Shown: positions 16,890 to 26,567, numbered from the stretch's first letter. The stretch is 64,000 nt of DNA from JACMLD01 sp039916305 (GCA_039916305.1 JBDSLR010000003.1:61753-125752); one strand, 5' to 3'. Numbers and translations: made by a program. Notes: generated from the letters alone by a model not told the origin.

Positions 16890-19197
16890 CCATGGTAATA
16901 AGTTTGAGCAACTTGGCACTATTCTGCCAACACCAAATGAATACCGTACTGCCAGCGGCGCCCCCGGCCCCAAATACTGGCAGCAACGCTGCGATTATGA
17001 TATTAAAGCCGAGCTGGATGAACCCGGCCTGAAATTGAATGGCAGTGAAACAGTTACTTATTTCAACAACTCGCCCAATTCGCTAACTTACTTATGGCTG
17101 CAGCTGGATGAGAACGAACACAGCGGAAAAGACAACGCCAATTACCAGGATGAAAATTCCATGCCCCGGCAGATGACTGACAACACCCTGAAAAGGATGG
17201 AGACTGCAGTAAACGGAGAAGGCGGCGGTGTAAACCTGCTGAAAGTAACCGATGCGCTGGGAAAGCCGCTGAAATATACGGTCAACAAAACCATGATGCG
17301 GCTTGAATTACCGGTGACTTTAAAGCCCGGCCAGCAATTTGTTTTTAAAATTGACTGGAACTATAAAATTACAGACCGTCTGAGTGCAGGTGGCCGCGGT
17401 GGTTATGAACGCTTCCCGGAAGATGGCAACGACCTTTTTACTATAACACAATGGTATCCCCGCCTCTGCGTATACAGTGATTTCCAGGGTTGGCAAAATC
17501 ACCAGTTTACAGGGCGCGGCGAGTTTGCCCTTACATTCGGCAACTTTAAAGTACAGATGACCGTACCGGCTGATCACGTTATTGGTGCTACCGGCGAATG
17601 CCAGAATTACCAGCAGGTCTTAACCCCTGCACAATATGCACGCTGGCAGAAAGCCCAGACTACCAAAGAGCCCATTGAAATAGTAACACTTGATGAAGCC
17701 AAAGCCAGGGAAAAACAAAAGAGCACTGCTAAAAAAACATGGATTTTCAAGGCAGACAACGTGCGTGATTTTGCCTGGGGCTCATCGCGCAAGTTTATAA
17801 TGGATGCCATGCCTGCTATTGTAGAAGGAAAGAAAATTATGTGCATGAGCTATTTTGGGAAAGAAGCCTACAGCCTCTACGGTAAATATTCTACCAAAGC
17901 AGTCGCCCATACCATTAAAACATATTCAAAATTCACCATTCCTTTTCCTTACCCGGTGGCGCAAAGTGTTGAAGCTGCTAACGGCATGGAGTATCCCATG
18001 ATTTGCTTTAACTATGGCCGTACCGAAAAAGATGGCACCTACAGTGAAGCCACCAAATATGGTATGCTGGGTGTGGTAATACATGAAGTAGGCCATAACT
18101 TCTTCCCTATGATTATTAACAGCGATGAAAGGCAGTGGAGCTGGATGGATGAAGGCCTGAATACATTTGTAGAATACCTGACCGAAGAATTGTTCGATAA
18201 TAAATTCCCTTCTCGCCGTGGCCCTGCCGGCAGTATTGCGGATTACATGCGTTTGCCAAAAGATCAGCTGGAGCCCATTATGTCTAACAGCGAAAACATT
18301 ATAGGTTTTGGCCCGAATGCTTATTCTAAACCCGCCACCGGTCTTAACATACTGCGCGAGACCATTATGGGCCGTGATTTGTTTGACTATGCATTCAAAG
18401 AATATGCAAAACGCTGGGCATTCAAACATCCTGAACCGGCTGATTTGTTCCGTACACTGGAAGACGCCAGCGGCGAAGATTTGGATTGGTTCTGGAGAGG
18501 ATGGTTTTATGGAACCGATGCCTGTGATATTTCCCTGGATACTGTAAAATATTATAAAGCTGATCTGAATTTTGTACCAACACAGGGCACTGCAGATACA
18601 GAAGTAAGCCGCACTGTAGCAAAACCAGGCGGCAGTACATTTGATGATATTTCAAAAATCAGGAACCGTGCAGACAAGAATATCCGTTTTGAAACGGATG
18701 TGGATACTACGCTCCGCGATTTTTACTGGCGTTATAACCGCGGCCTGGAAGGCTATGATTCGGCAACATATAAAGTGCAGGTAAAAGCCAATGCAGAGCC
18801 AATGGATGAAGCATTGAAACAAAAACTTGCCAACAAGTATTTTTACGAACTTACTTTCAGCAACAAAGGTGGTTTGGTAATGCCCGTTATTCTTGAATGG
18901 ACCTATGCTGATGGAACTACGGAAACGGAGAAAATACCGGCACAAATATGGCGGAAAAATGAAGGCAAAATTGTGAAAACTTTCATGAAAGACAAACAAG
19001 TTACCAAAGTGCAGCTGGACCCCATGAGGGAAACGGCCGACATCAATACCTCCAATAACAGCTGGCCTGTTGTTCCTGCTGAACCCAGCAAGTTCCAGGC
19101 ATTTAAAGCTAAGCAAAATGGTTTACGTGCTACCAACAACAGCAACAACCCTATGCAGAAAGCTGCTGAGAAAAAAGATCCTAAGAAGGCGTTTTAA
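16801..19197 (+). CDS. M1 family metallopeptidase (aminopeptidase-like)
   Basis: A 798-residue exported zinc peptidase. The signal peptide is about 1-20 (ACSILTAQ). An N-terminal M1-type beta domain is followed by the catalytic domain with HEVGH at residues 428-432 and the third ligand Glu451 in WMDEGLN, which fits HExxH-X18-E exactly. The usual GAMEN loop is replaced by AANGMEYPM near residue 395. The C-terminal 150 residues are beta-rich, and no T9SS sorting domain is apparent. It probably degrades peptides in the periplasm. The start overlaps the preceding HupE-like frame. A clear terminator follows. Confidence 0.92.
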   Translation: MRKQFLSLFATLFACSILTAQNTQNNPGSNHGNKFEQLGTILPTPNEYRTASGAPGPKYWQQRCDYDIKAELDEPGLKLNGSETVTYFNNSPNSLTYLWLQLDENEHSGKDNANYQDENSMPRQMTDNTLKRMETAVNGEGGGVNLLKVTDALGKPLKYTVNKTMMRLELPVTLKPGQQFVFKIDWNYKITDRLSAGGRGGYERFPEDGNDLFTITQWYPRLCVYSDFQGWQNHQFTGRGEFALTFGNFKVQMTVPADHVIGATGECQNYQQVLTPAQYARWQKAQTTKEPIEIVTLDEAKAREKQKSTAKKTWIFKADNVRDFAWGSSRKFIMDAMPAIVEGKKIMCMSYFGKEAYSLYGKYSTKAVAHTIKTYSKFTIPFPYPVAQSVEAANGMEYPMICFNYGRTEKDGTYSEATKYGMLGVVIHEVGHNFFPMIINSDERQWSWMDEGLNTFVEYLTEELFDNKFPSRRGPAGSIADYMRLPKDQLEPIMSNSENIIGFGPNAYSKPATGLNILRETIMGRDLFDYAFKEYAKRWAFKHPEPADLFRTLEDASGEDLDWFWRGWFYGTDACDISLDTVKYYKADLNFVPTQGTADTEVSRTVAKPGGSTFDDISKIRNRADKNIRFETDVDTTLRDFYWRYNRGLEGYDSATYKVQVKANAEPMDEALKQKLANKYFYELTFSNKGGLVMPVILEWTYADGTTETEKIPAQIWRKNEGKIVKTFMKDKQVTKVQLDPMRETADINTSNNSWPVVPAEPSKFQAFKAKQNGLRATNNSNNPMQKAAEKKDPKKAF

Positions 19198-19225
19198 TTA
19201 AGTTTTGAATAGGTAGAAATGAACG

Positions 19226-19258
19226 AAGCCGCTCCTTACAGGGCGGCTTTATTTTTTG
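19226..19258 (+). terminator. Rho-independent terminator after the M1 peptidase
   Basis: A 7-bp stem AAGCCGC / GCGGCTT with a 10-nt loop, followed by TATTTTTT. Confidence 0.8.
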
Positions 19259-19558
19259 GTTGTTTTGTCCGGCATCGGCTAATTACTTTTTTGCGGTAAA
19301 TAAAAGGCTAAAAACTTGCAACAAGCAAAACAAGCTATTACATTTACGCAGCATTACTGTACAAGTATTCCAATTCTCTTCAGGAAAGCACCCATTCCCC
19401 CCTTTAAGATTTTAACAAACATGCTGTTACCAGCCATTTAGTTGGCAGGATACATCCGACCCGATACTACATCCAATCTTAAGAAGCAAGCCTTTTTTAT
19501 AGTCCATTGATACTGAGAACCAGCAGGTATTCATCTCAAACATATAAATAAAGGCACT
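19259..19558. other. Leader of the T9SS cargo gene
   Basis: About 300 bp without a reading frame, between the terminator and the next gene. It presumably holds the promoter of the downstream gene; I saw no clear consensus site, repeat or RNA gene. Confidence 0.4.
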
Positions 19559-20197
19559 ATGAAGAAAGTGTACACACTATTCCTGACGCTTGCTGTAATA
19601 ACAGGGTTTGCCGGGCATTCATCTGCACAATCAAATTCAGGTGCGCTACCGGTTATATTAGTAGGCTTTAATGCAAACCTTATCAGCAATAAAAAAGTGG
19701 CGCTTTCCTGGACCACCCAGCAACAAATAAACACGGATTGTTTTGACCTGGAGAAAAGCAGTGATGGCCTTAACTGGAAATCAATTGTTTCAGTAAAATC
19801 GAGCGGCAATTCCGCCATACCCGTCACCTACAATGCAGTTGATAACTGCCCGCTGAAGGGTTCCAATTTCTACCGCGTTAAAATTAAATCAGTAGATGGC
19901 CTGGCCGGTTATACGATTGTAAAAAATGTGCGCATGAATGCGATGGGCAGCATAAATATATATCCCAACCCTTCAACAGGGATTATAAATATAGCACTGG
20001 CAGAAGTGCCGGAGGCAGGCTATTGGAACCTTTCTATTATAAATAGTATGGGGCAGGTACTGGTTCAAAAACGATACAGCAGGAATATGGCTTCGGTAAG
20101 CCTCTCTGCCGTCCATTATCCCAATGGCAATTACACTATACATATAGCGGATGGCAACTTAAGTCAAAGTAAAAAATTAATGATAAACCACAATTAA
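19559..20197 (+). CDS. Secreted protein with T9SS type A sorting domain
   Basis: A 212-residue exported protein. The signal peptide is 1-24 (GHSSAQ). Residues about 35-125 form a fibronectin-like beta domain (SNKKVALSWTTQQQINTDCF, then FYRVKIKSVDG). The C-terminal about 80 residues are a type IX sorting domain: INIYPNPSTGIINI, a NSMGQVL turn, then the terminal strands ending SQSKKLMIN. The protein is little more than one domain plus the sorting signal, a common layout in this phylum. The target is the cell surface or medium; the function is unknown. Confidence 0.88.
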   Translation: MKKVYTLFLTLAVITGFAGHSSAQSNSGALPVILVGFNANLISNKKVALSWTTQQQINTDCFDLEKSSDGLNWKSIVSVKSSGNSAIPVTYNAVDNCPLKGSNFYRVKIKSVDGLAGYTIVKNVRMNAMGSINIYPNPSTGIINIALAEVPEAGYWNLSIINSMGQVLVQKRYSRNMASVSLSAVHYPNGNYTIHIADGNLSQSKKLMINHN

Positions 20198-20213
20198 ACT
20201 CATCTTCCGAAAA

Positions 20214-20247
20214 AGTAAAGCCGTACCTGTACAGGTGCGGCTTTACT
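20214..20247. terminator. Bidirectional hairpin terminator
   Basis: AGTAAAGCCG / CGGCTTTACT with an inner ACCTGTACAGGT stem, between the convergent T9SS cargo and TlpA-like genes. The stem is long and symmetric, so it can serve both strands; U tracts are weak. Confidence 0.65.
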
Positions 20248-20285
20248 AATATTGGCCTAGCGGTGCGTGTGCGCTATTTTTACTT

Positions 20286-21359
20286 TTAATTACAACCCAG
20301 CAATTCACAGAGTTTTTCTTTCAATGCAGGGCCCCGCAGGTTTTTGGCAATAATTTTTCCACTGGGATCCAGCAGGAAATTCTGTGGAATTGACTGTATA
20401 TGATACTTCACCGCAGCCTCGTTGCTCCAGAACTTAAGATCACTTACATGGGTCCAGGCCAGCTTATCGTCACTAATGGCTTTAAGCCAGGGTTCTTTTG
20501 ACTTGTCGAGCGAAACACCCAGCACTGTAAAATTTTTCTCTTTAAACTGCAGGTAGGTATTCACCACATTAGGATTTTCCATACGGCAGGGGCCACACCA
20601 GCTTGCCCAAAAATCTACCAATACATACTTACCTTTAAACGAGGAAAGTGAAACGGGTTTGCCATCCACATCTGCCTGTGTAAATTCTATCGCGTCAGAT
20701 CCGATAGCGCCAATTTTAGTCTCATCAATCATTTTCCGCAGGTACTTTCCATAATAATTTGTTTGCGCCGTCGCGGCTAATCTGTCAAAGCGCTTTTCCA
20801 ATATATTAATATCATCGGACAACTGGGATGTAACAATCAATAAAAAAGGACTTACCGGCGAAGCAGCATGACCCTGTAAAAAAACTTCCATTTTCTCCTG
20901 GATGGCGGCATATGTTTGGGCAGCTTCCACTTTCAGTGTATCAGTATTGCCGCCTGCTTTCATTCGCTGCGATATTTTTGAATACTTATCAAATAACGGA
21001 TTAAAATTTTCCTGGAAAGACTGGAAATCGCCTTGTGATGGTGAACCCGTAACGGTTAATTTCTGCAGGTCGTCAATACTACCGCTGATATTAATTTTAT
21101 TATTATCAAGAAACAAAACAGTTCTTTTTTTTGCATCCCCGAAATTAAGACTCAGTAAGAGGGGTTCGCGCAAGCTTCCCTTTAACACAAAAGCACCCTT
21201 TTGCACCATGCCGCTGGCAATAGTATCTGTTGGATCATTGGCATCAATCAGCGACACCAGGGACTGCTCTTTCAGGCCTGTTATTTTTCCGTTGACCAGT
21301 AACTGCTTTTGCGCAGCAACCGCAACGGGAAAGCAGAGGATAAATAGAAATAATTTCAT
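20286..21359 (-). CDS. TlpA-like thioredoxin with N-terminal DUF4369
   Basis: A 357-residue periplasmic thiol protein: signal peptide (about 1-17), a DUF4369 beta domain (about 20-120, KITGLKEQSLVSLIDANDP), a helical linker, and a C-terminal AhpC/TSA-type thioredoxin domain with the redox motif FWASWCGPCRMENP. It probably reduces disulfides in exported proteins. Its ATG follows the hisIE stop codon by a single base, so it is likely read as the last gene of the trp/his transcript, although its function does not belong to the pathway. Confidence 0.88.
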   Translation of the reverse strand: MKLFLFILCFPVAVAAQKQLLVNGKITGLKEQSLVSLIDANDPTDTIASGMVQKGAFVLKGSLREPLLLSLNFGDAKKRTVLFLDNNKINISGSIDDLQKLTVTGSPSQGDFQSFQENFNPLFDKYSKISQRMKAGGNTDTLKVEAAQTYAAIQEKMEVFLQGHAASPVSPFLLIVTSQLSDDINILEKRFDRLAATAQTNYYGKYLRKMIDETKIGAIGSDAIEFTQADVDGKPVSLSSFKGKYVLVDFWASWCGPCRMENPNVVNTYLQFKEKNFTVLGVSLDKSKEPWLKAISDDKLAWTHVSDLKFWSNEAAVKYHIQSIPQNFLLDPSGKIIAKNLRGPALKEKLCELLGCN

Positions 21360-21360
21360 C

Positions 21361-21957
21361 TTATTTGGAATGACGTTTTGTTAATACGCTGATTACATCC
21401 TGCAAATTATGCCCTTTAGCGTTAAGCAAAAGCAAATAATGGAAAAGCAAATCGGCGGATTCGTCCAGGAAAAGTGCGTCATTGTTATCTTTTGCCTCTA
21501 TTACCATTTCCACCGCCTCTTCCCCCACTTTCTGTGCAATTTTATTGATTCCTTTGCTGAATAACTGTCTTACGTACGACGTATCGTCTGTACTGGCTTT
21601 ACGGAGCCTGATAATATCTTCTAAATAAAACAAAAAGTTGTCATGGTGGTTGCGCTCGCTCCAGCAGGTATCAGCACCGGTATGACAGGTTGGGCCAAGC
21701 GGTTCCACTTTTATCAGCAGGGTATCATTATCGCAATCGCCCAACACCTGTTTCACCAGCAAATGATGACCACTTTCTTCACCTTTTGTCCATAAACGCT
21801 GTTTACTACGACTAAAAAAAGTTACTTTTCCTTCCGCCATAGTTTTACTCAATGCTTCTTCATTCATAAAACCAAGCATTAACACCTTATTAGTTTTATA
21901 ATCCTGTATTACAGCAGGCGCCAATCCATCACTGTATTTTTTAAAATCGATCTTCAT
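21361..21957 (-). CDS. hisIE: Bifunctional phosphoribosyl-AMP cyclohydrolase / phosphoribosyl-ATP pyrophosphatase
   Basis: A 198-residue HisIE fusion doing steps 2 and 3 of histidine synthesis. The HisI half (about 1-115) has the zinc motif GPTCHTGADTCW and the early VLMLGFMNEEAL. The HisE half (about 120-198) has a typical GEEAVEMVIEAKD helix and DLLFHYLLLL. Full length. It lies downstream of hisF with a 93-bp gap. Confidence 0.95.
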   Translation of the reverse strand: MKIDFKKYSDGLAPAVIQDYKTNKVLMLGFMNEEALSKTMAEGKVTFFSRSKQRLWTKGEESGHHLLVKQVLGDCDNDTLLIKVEPLGPTCHTGADTCWSERNHHDNFLFYLEDIIRLRKASTDDTSYVRQLFSKGINKIAQKVGEEAVEMVIEAKDNNDALFLDESADLLFHYLLLLNAKGHNLQDVISVLTKRHSK

Positions 21958-22050
21958 ACGCTAATAAATGCTAATAATTAAAAGATGTTGCCGAAATGCT
22001 TTTAAGAATCTTAAATACAACTGATATGAAAAGCTAAGGGCATTTTGCAC

Positions 22051-22809
22051 CTACATTCTCACCGCTATATGCTGTTGTTGCAAATATCCTTTTAATTCCG
22101 GAATACTTATTTCCTTAAAGTGAAAAATGCTGGCAGCCAGTGCGGCATCTGCCTGCCCTTCTTCAAACACCGTTTTAAAATGCTGCATCGTTCCGCCGCC
22201 GCCGCTGGCAATAACGGGCACGGGCAGGTTTTGAGATAGCTTCTTTGTAATATCAATGGCAAATCCCTGTTTGGTGCCATCGTGGTTCATAGACGTAAGC
22301 AGAATTTCTCCGGCGCCTGCATCCACAGCCTGCCTGGCCCAATTAAAACACGTACTATCAGTTTTTATACGGCCGCCATTAAGGTATACATACCATTCTC
22401 CATCTGCCTCCTGCTTGGTATCAATGGCCAGCACCACGCACTGGCTGCCAAATTCTTTGGAGAGTTCATGTATCAACGCAGGCCTTTTAAAAGCAGATGT
22501 ATTAACCGAAATTTTATCGGCTCCATTTTGAAGCAGTATACTTACATCATCTACGCTGCTGATGCCCCCGCCTACTGTAAATGGTATATTGATATGGTGG
22601 GCGATACGGTTCACCAGTTCGCTCAGGGTTTTTCTTTTCTCTACGGTGGCAGTAATATCCAGGAATACCAGTTCATCTGCACCCTGTTGTGCATAGAGAG
22701 CGCCCAACTCTACCGGGTCGCCGGCATCGCGGATGTTTTCAAAGTTGATGCCTTTTACGGTGCGTCCATCTCTTATATCAAGGCAAGGTATAATGCGCTT
22801 TGTGAACAT
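22051..22809 (-). CDS. hisF: Imidazole glycerol phosphate synthase, cyclase subunit
   Basis: A 252-residue (beta-alpha)8 barrel that joins PRFAR and the ammonia made by HisH to form imidazole glycerol phosphate and AICAR. Catalytic Asp residues are in RIIPCLDIRDGRTVKG (near 10) and in LLTSMNHDGTKQG. Phosphate loops VGGGIS and ASGGGG are intact. The gene is separated from hisA by 184 bp that carry two inverted heptamer arrays. Confidence 0.96.
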   Translation of the reverse strand: MFTKRIIPCLDIRDGRTVKGINFENIRDAGDPVELGALYAQQGADELVFLDITATVEKRKTLSELVNRIAHHINIPFTVGGGISSVDDVSILLQNGADKISVNTSAFKRPALIHELSKEFGSQCVVLAIDTKQEADGEWYVYLNGGRIKTDSTCFNWARQAVDAGAGEILLTSMNHDGTKQGFAIDITKKLSQNLPVPVIASGGGGTMQHFKTVFEEGQADAALAASIFHFKEISIPELKGYLQQQHIAVRM

Positions 22810-22810
22810 A

Positions 22811-22980
22811 ATTGGTATTTAGTATGCAGCACTTAGTTAAGGTATTCAGTACCTGGTATAAAGTATTCAGACTTTGACGCTAAAATCCAAAAGAGATTAT
22901 GACATACTCACTTCAGCTACAATTATCTGTAAATGCAATCTTTGCCAATAGTCTGTATACTAAATACTTTATACTAATTA
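22811..22980. repeat. Inverted heptamer arrays between hisA and hisF
   Basis: On the minus strand, after the hisA stop, units AGTATAA, AGTATTT, AGTATAC, AGACTAT run in sevens (about 22947-22980). Nearer hisF (22811-22870) the units run in the other orientation: TGAATAC, TTTATAC, CAGGTAC, TGAATAC. The two blocks are partly complementary, so the spacer may fold into a long imperfect hairpin inside the transcript. Confidence 0.6.
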
Positions 22981-22993
22981 CCATTACGGTTTC

Positions 22994-23707
22994 TTAAAAT
23001 TTCATCAGATCCTGTATGCTTATTCTTCCTTCATAGATAGCCTTGCCTACAATGACACCACAACAGCCAATTGCCTGCAAATCTTCCAGGTCTTTCATGG
23101 AACTTACGCCGCCGCTTGCAATAAAATGCAATCCCGGAAATTCACTCATTATATTTTTATACAAACTGGTAGAAGGCCCTTCCAGTTTTCCGTCTTTGCT
23201 TACATCAGTACAAAATACCTGCTGTATTCCATGATCAACGTATTGACGGATAAAATCATAAATCCAGATATTGGTTGTTTCCAGCCAGCCACCCACCGCT
23301 ATCTTCTCATCTTTAACATCCGCACCCAATAAAAATTTAGCCGCACCATAGGATTGCAGCCAGCCAACAAAAGTAGTTTCGTCTTTTACCGCCATGCTGC
23401 CAATAGTGGCATAAGTGGCACCTGAATCAAATACAATACGCAGATCGTTCTCTTTTTTTATACCGCCGCCAAAATCCACCACCAAAGATGTTTTACCGGC
23501 AATGGCTTCCAGCACTTTCCAGTTCTTCACCGCCCCTTCTTTGGCGCCATCCAAATCAACGAGGTGCAGTCGCTGCAGTCCCGCAGCTTCAAATTGTTTT
23601 GCTACCTCCAGCGGGTGTTCATTGTATATTTTCTTTTGTTCGTAATCGCCCTGGGTTAAACGAACACATTTTCCATCTATGATATCTATGGCAGGAATGA
23701 TCTGCAT
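22994..23707 (-). CDS. hisA: ProFAR isomerase
   Basis: A 237-residue (beta-alpha)8 isomerase that converts ProFAR to PRFAR. The first strand MQIIPAIDIIDGKCVRLTQG carries the catalytic Asp, the second catalytic Asp is in FCTDVSKDGKLEGPS, and the phosphate loops FGGGIK and ASGGVSS are intact. The start is the ATG at 23707. The frame runs 32 residues further upstream, but that part reads through a C/G-rich repeat and cannot be native. Confidence 0.95.
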   Translation of the reverse strand: MQIIPAIDIIDGKCVRLTQGDYEQKKIYNEHPLEVAKQFEAAGLQRLHLVDLDGAKEGAVKNWKVLEAIAGKTSLVVDFGGGIKKENDLRIVFDSGATYATIGSMAVKDETTFVGWLQSYGAAKFLLGADVKDEKIAVGGWLETTNIWIYDFIRQYVDHGIQQVFCTDVSKDGKLEGPSTSLYKNIMSEFPGLHFIASGGVSSMKDLEDLQAIGCCGVIVGKAIYEGRISIQDLMKF

Positions 23708-23713
23708 ACTACC

Positions 23714-23753
23714 AACCCCCGTCCGTACCGGCGCGGGCGGGCCTAAAGGGGAG
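23714..23753 (+). repeat. C/G-rich dispersed repeat, copy 3
   Basis: AACCCCCGTCCGTACCGGCG, then CGGGCGGGCC and TAAAGGGGAG. Same orientation as copy 1. It sits 6 bp upstream of the hisA start, in the hisH-hisA spacer, with an extra CCGTACCGGCGCGGG insert not seen in the other copies. Confidence 0.6.
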
Positions 23754-23823
23754 TTTTTAGTCACATTATGATGCTTTGGTTTATCGTTATTATTACGATT
23801 CATTAAACGTGTTCTTTTAGTGG

Positions 23824-24429
23824 CTATATCCTTTCAATAAAATTTCTTAAAATCTGTTCACCCACGGCCGCACTTTTCTCCGGGTGGAACTGTACGCCAT
23901 AAAAATTATCCCTGTGCAAACCAGCGCTGTATGGCTGAACATAATCAGCAGTAGCAATCGTATGTTCACCAAGGGCGGCATAATAGCCATGTACAAAATA
24001 GCAATAACTGTTTTGCGGCAACCCTTTAAACAATTCAGTTTTCAGGTCATAAATATTATTCCAGCCTATTTGCGGAACTTTAAGCCCTGCTCCATCTATA
24101 CCGGATGTTGGTGTAAAGTGATGAACATCTTCATCAAAAATGCCCAGGCAGGGCGTATCATTTTCTGCTGAGTATCTGCACATGAGCTGCATACCCAGGC
24201 AAATACCCAATACCGGCTGTTGAAGATGTTTTATAACGAGGTCAAGCTTGCGCGCCTTTAAATAATTCATGGCCGTACTGGCTTCCCCCACACCCGGAAA
24301 GATGACTTTATCCGCTTTTTGAATCTGCTCTACATCATCTGTTACCGTTGCGTCCATCCCGATTCTTTCCAGCGCATACAGCACAGACTGGATATTACCG
24401 GCATTGTATTTAATAATTATCAGGCCCAC
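23824..24429 (-). CDS. hisH: Imidazole glycerol phosphate synthase, glutaminase subunit
   Basis: A 201-residue class-I glutamine amidotransferase that feeds ammonia to HisF. The nucleophile Cys is in GICLGMQLM (near 80) and the His/Glu pair in VQFHPEKS near the C-terminus; the early YNAGNIQSV strand is typical. The start is GTG at 24429; no ATG is available before the conserved first strand. It follows trpA by 22 bp and is the first his gene of the second his block. Confidence 0.94.
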   Translation of the reverse strand: MGLIIIKYNAGNIQSVLYALERIGMDATVTDDVEQIQKADKVIFPGVGEASTAMNYLKARKLDLVIKHLQQPVLGICLGMQLMCRYSAENDTPCLGIFDEDVHHFTPTSGIDGAGLKVPQIGWNNIYDLKTELFKGLPQNSYCYFVHGYYAALGEHTIATADYVQPYSAGLHRDNFYGVQFHPEKSAAVGEQILRNFIERI

Positions 24430-24451
24430 TATCTGCAGTATTAATGTATGG

Positions 24452-25222
24452 TCAGGAAATAATATCTTTTATAAACGAAGCTGTTGTTTGGCCGATGTTT
24501 TCGCTATGCTCCAGTGCCTTAATAAAGGCCGTTCCTATGATGGCGCCATTTGCATGCTGGCAGGCTGCATCAAAAGAAGCTTTGTCTTTTATACCAAAGC
24601 CAACCAGTACAGGATTCTTCAGCTGGTAACTTTTTAATCGCTGCAGGTAAGCGTTTACATCCGTCATGTTTTTATTGCTCCCGGTTGTGGAAGATGAAGA
24701 AACTGCATATAAAAACCCAGTACTCAGCTGGTCAAGTTTTTTTATTCGTTCTTCCGACGTCTCCGGCGTAACCAGGAAGATAAAATCAAGCCCGTACCGC
24801 TGCATAATGGGGCCGTATTCGTTTTCAAATTCATGTTCCGGTAAATCCGGCAAAATCAGGCCGTCAATGGGTAATGCGGCAGCATGCTGACAAAACTTTT
24901 CAAATCCATATTGCAAGACCGGGTTCATATAGCCCATCAGTATAACGGGGGTATATATTTCTTTCCGGAAACCCTGTAACTGACCAAAAAGCTTTTCTAT
25001 CGTCATACCATTCTCCAACGCAATGCTGCTGCTGTGCTGTATCACGGGCCCGTCAGCCAGCGGGTCACTGTATGGCATACCAAGCTCTATAATGTCGGCA
25101 CCGCTGTCCTGCAGAGCCTTCATCACTTCAAGCGTTGAATGCAGCTGCGGGTAACCTGCGGTGCAGTAAACGTTTAAAACATTTTGCTTTTTTTGCTGAA
25201 ACAGTTGATTTATTCTGTTCAT
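24452..25222 (-). CDS. trpA: Tryptophan synthase alpha subunit
   Basis: A 256-residue TIM barrel that splits indole-3-glycerol phosphate to indole and glyceraldehyde 3-phosphate. The catalytic Glu and Asp are in IELGMPYSDPLADGPVIQ; a late GFGIKD phosphate loop and the SSSSTTGSNKN segment are as in the family. It follows trpB by 106 bp. Confidence 0.96.
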   Translation of the reverse strand: MNRINQLFQQKKQNVLNVYCTAGYPQLHSTLEVMKALQDSGADIIELGMPYSDPLADGPVIQHSSSIALENGMTIEKLFGQLQGFRKEIYTPVILMGYMNPVLQYGFEKFCQHAAALPIDGLILPDLPEHEFENEYGPIMQRYGLDFIFLVTPETSEERIKKLDQLSTGFLYAVSSSSTTGSNKNMTDVNAYLQRLKSYQLKNPVLVGFGIKDKASFDAACQHANGAIIGTAFIKALEHSENIGQTTASFIKDIIS

Positions 25223-25328
25223 AAAATTATATTAATCCCCGGCCAGAGAAGCCAGGTTTATTTCCATTTTTATATTACTTCTTTTGTATTCCGAACCCGC
25301 CCATGGCACTTCTTTGAATCCGTAAGGC

Positions 25329-26567
25329 TTAAACGCCTGGATCAACCTGCATGTCCATTGTCCGCATATAAGTTGCTAAATCTTTATCCCCTCTTCCACT
25401 TAAACAAATCACCACCCGGTCGGTTAATTTAAATTTTAATTGTTTCAATGATGATAACGCATGCGCCGTTTCCAATGCAGGAATAATACCTTCTGTTTTA
25501 GCCAGGTGAAAAGCTGCTTCGAGTGCTTCATCATCCGTAGCGCTTAAGAAAATTCCACGACCGGTTTCAAACAAGTGCGCATGCAGCGGACCGATGCCCG
25601 GATAATCTAACCCGGCAGAAATACTGTGCGGTTCTACAACCTGTCCATCTGCTGTTTGCATAACCAGGCTCTTACTGCCATGCAATACGCCGGGTTTGCC
25701 CAATTGCGTGGTAGCTGCGCTCATACCGCTGTTTACGCCATGCCCGGCTGCTTCCACCGCTATTAGCTGTACGGAAGGCTCCTCCAAAAAATGATAAAAT
25801 GCACCGGCCGCATTGCTGCCACCGCCTACACAGGCCATTACGTGTGTAGGTAGTTCGCTGCCGGTAGTTTCTTTTAACTGCCAGCGGATTTCTTCACTGA
25901 TAACGCTTTGAAACCGCGCTACCATATCAGGGTAAGGATGCGGACCCACCACGCTGCCAATAATATAATGCGTATCATTAGGGTTATTTATCCAATCCCG
26001 TATGGCTTCATTGGTAGCATCTTTCAATGTTTTGCTGCCGCTTAATGCCGGAATTACTTTTGCACCCAGCATTTTCATTCTTGCTACATTGGGTGCCTGG
26101 CGCTCAATATCTTTCTCGCCCATGTACACAATGCACTCCACCCCTTTTAATGCACACACTGTAGCCGTAGCTACTCCATGCTGACCAGCGCCTGTCTCTG
26201 CAATGATTCTTTTCTTGCCCAGGCGTTCTGCCAATAGAATCTGACCGATGGTATTATTGATTTTGTGTGCACCGGTATGGCACAAATCTTCGCGCTTTAA
26301 ATAAATCTTAGTGTTGTATTCCCTGCTCAATCTTTCTGCAAGGTATAACGGTGTAGGGCGGCCAACATAATCCTTGAGTAATGCACGAAAGTCCTTTTGA
26401 AATGCCGGGTCATACATAATCTGCAGGTAGCGGCTTTTCAGCTCTTCTACATTCCGGTGCAGCATCTCCGGTATATAAGCTCCGCCAAAATTACCGTAGT
26501 AACCAAAAATATTTGGCTGCTGGTAAGTACCCTTGTATTGTCCTGATGGCACTGTTCTATTAATCAT
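25329..26567 (-). CDS. trpB: Tryptophan synthase beta subunit
   Basis: A 412-residue PLP enzyme that condenses indole and serine. The PLP lysine is in LCHTGAHKINN, the phosphate-binding loop is GGGSNA, and the early GGAYIPEML is typical of the standard TrpB1 type. The ATG at 26567 is used; the frame opens three codons earlier. It is separated from the upstream trp genes by a RAYT transposase, two acetyltransferases and REP-like palindromes. Confidence 0.97.
   Translation of the reverse strand: MINRTVPSGQYKGTYQQPNIFGYYGNFGGAYIPEMLHRNVEELKSRYLQIMYDPAFQKDFRALLKDYVGRPTPLYLAERLSREYNTKIYLKREDLCHTGAHKINNTIGQILLAERLGKKRIIAETGAGQHGVATATVCALKGVECIVYMGEKDIERQAPNVARMKMLGAKVIPALSGSKTLKDATNEAIRDWINNPNDTHYIIGSVVGPHPYPDMVARFQSVISEEIRWQLKETTGSELPTHVMACVGGGSNAAGAFYHFLEEPSVQLIAVEAAGHGVNSGMSAATTQLGKPGVLHGSKSLVMQTADGQVVEPHSISAGLDYPGIGPLHAHLFETGRGIFLSATDDEALEAAFHLAKTEGIIPALETAHALSSLKQLKFKLTDRVVICLSGRGDKDLATYMRTMDMQVDPGV

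Noticed and set aside
17926..18429. 167-codon minus-strand open frame
   Set aside because: Antisense to the catalytic domain of the M1 peptidase.
22282..22836. 184-codon plus-strand open frame
   Set aside because: Antisense to hisF over nearly its full length.
23708..23803. 32-residue N-terminal extension of hisA
   Set aside because: Encoded by spacer and the C/G-rich repeat; HisA proteins start at the QIIPAIDIIDG strand.
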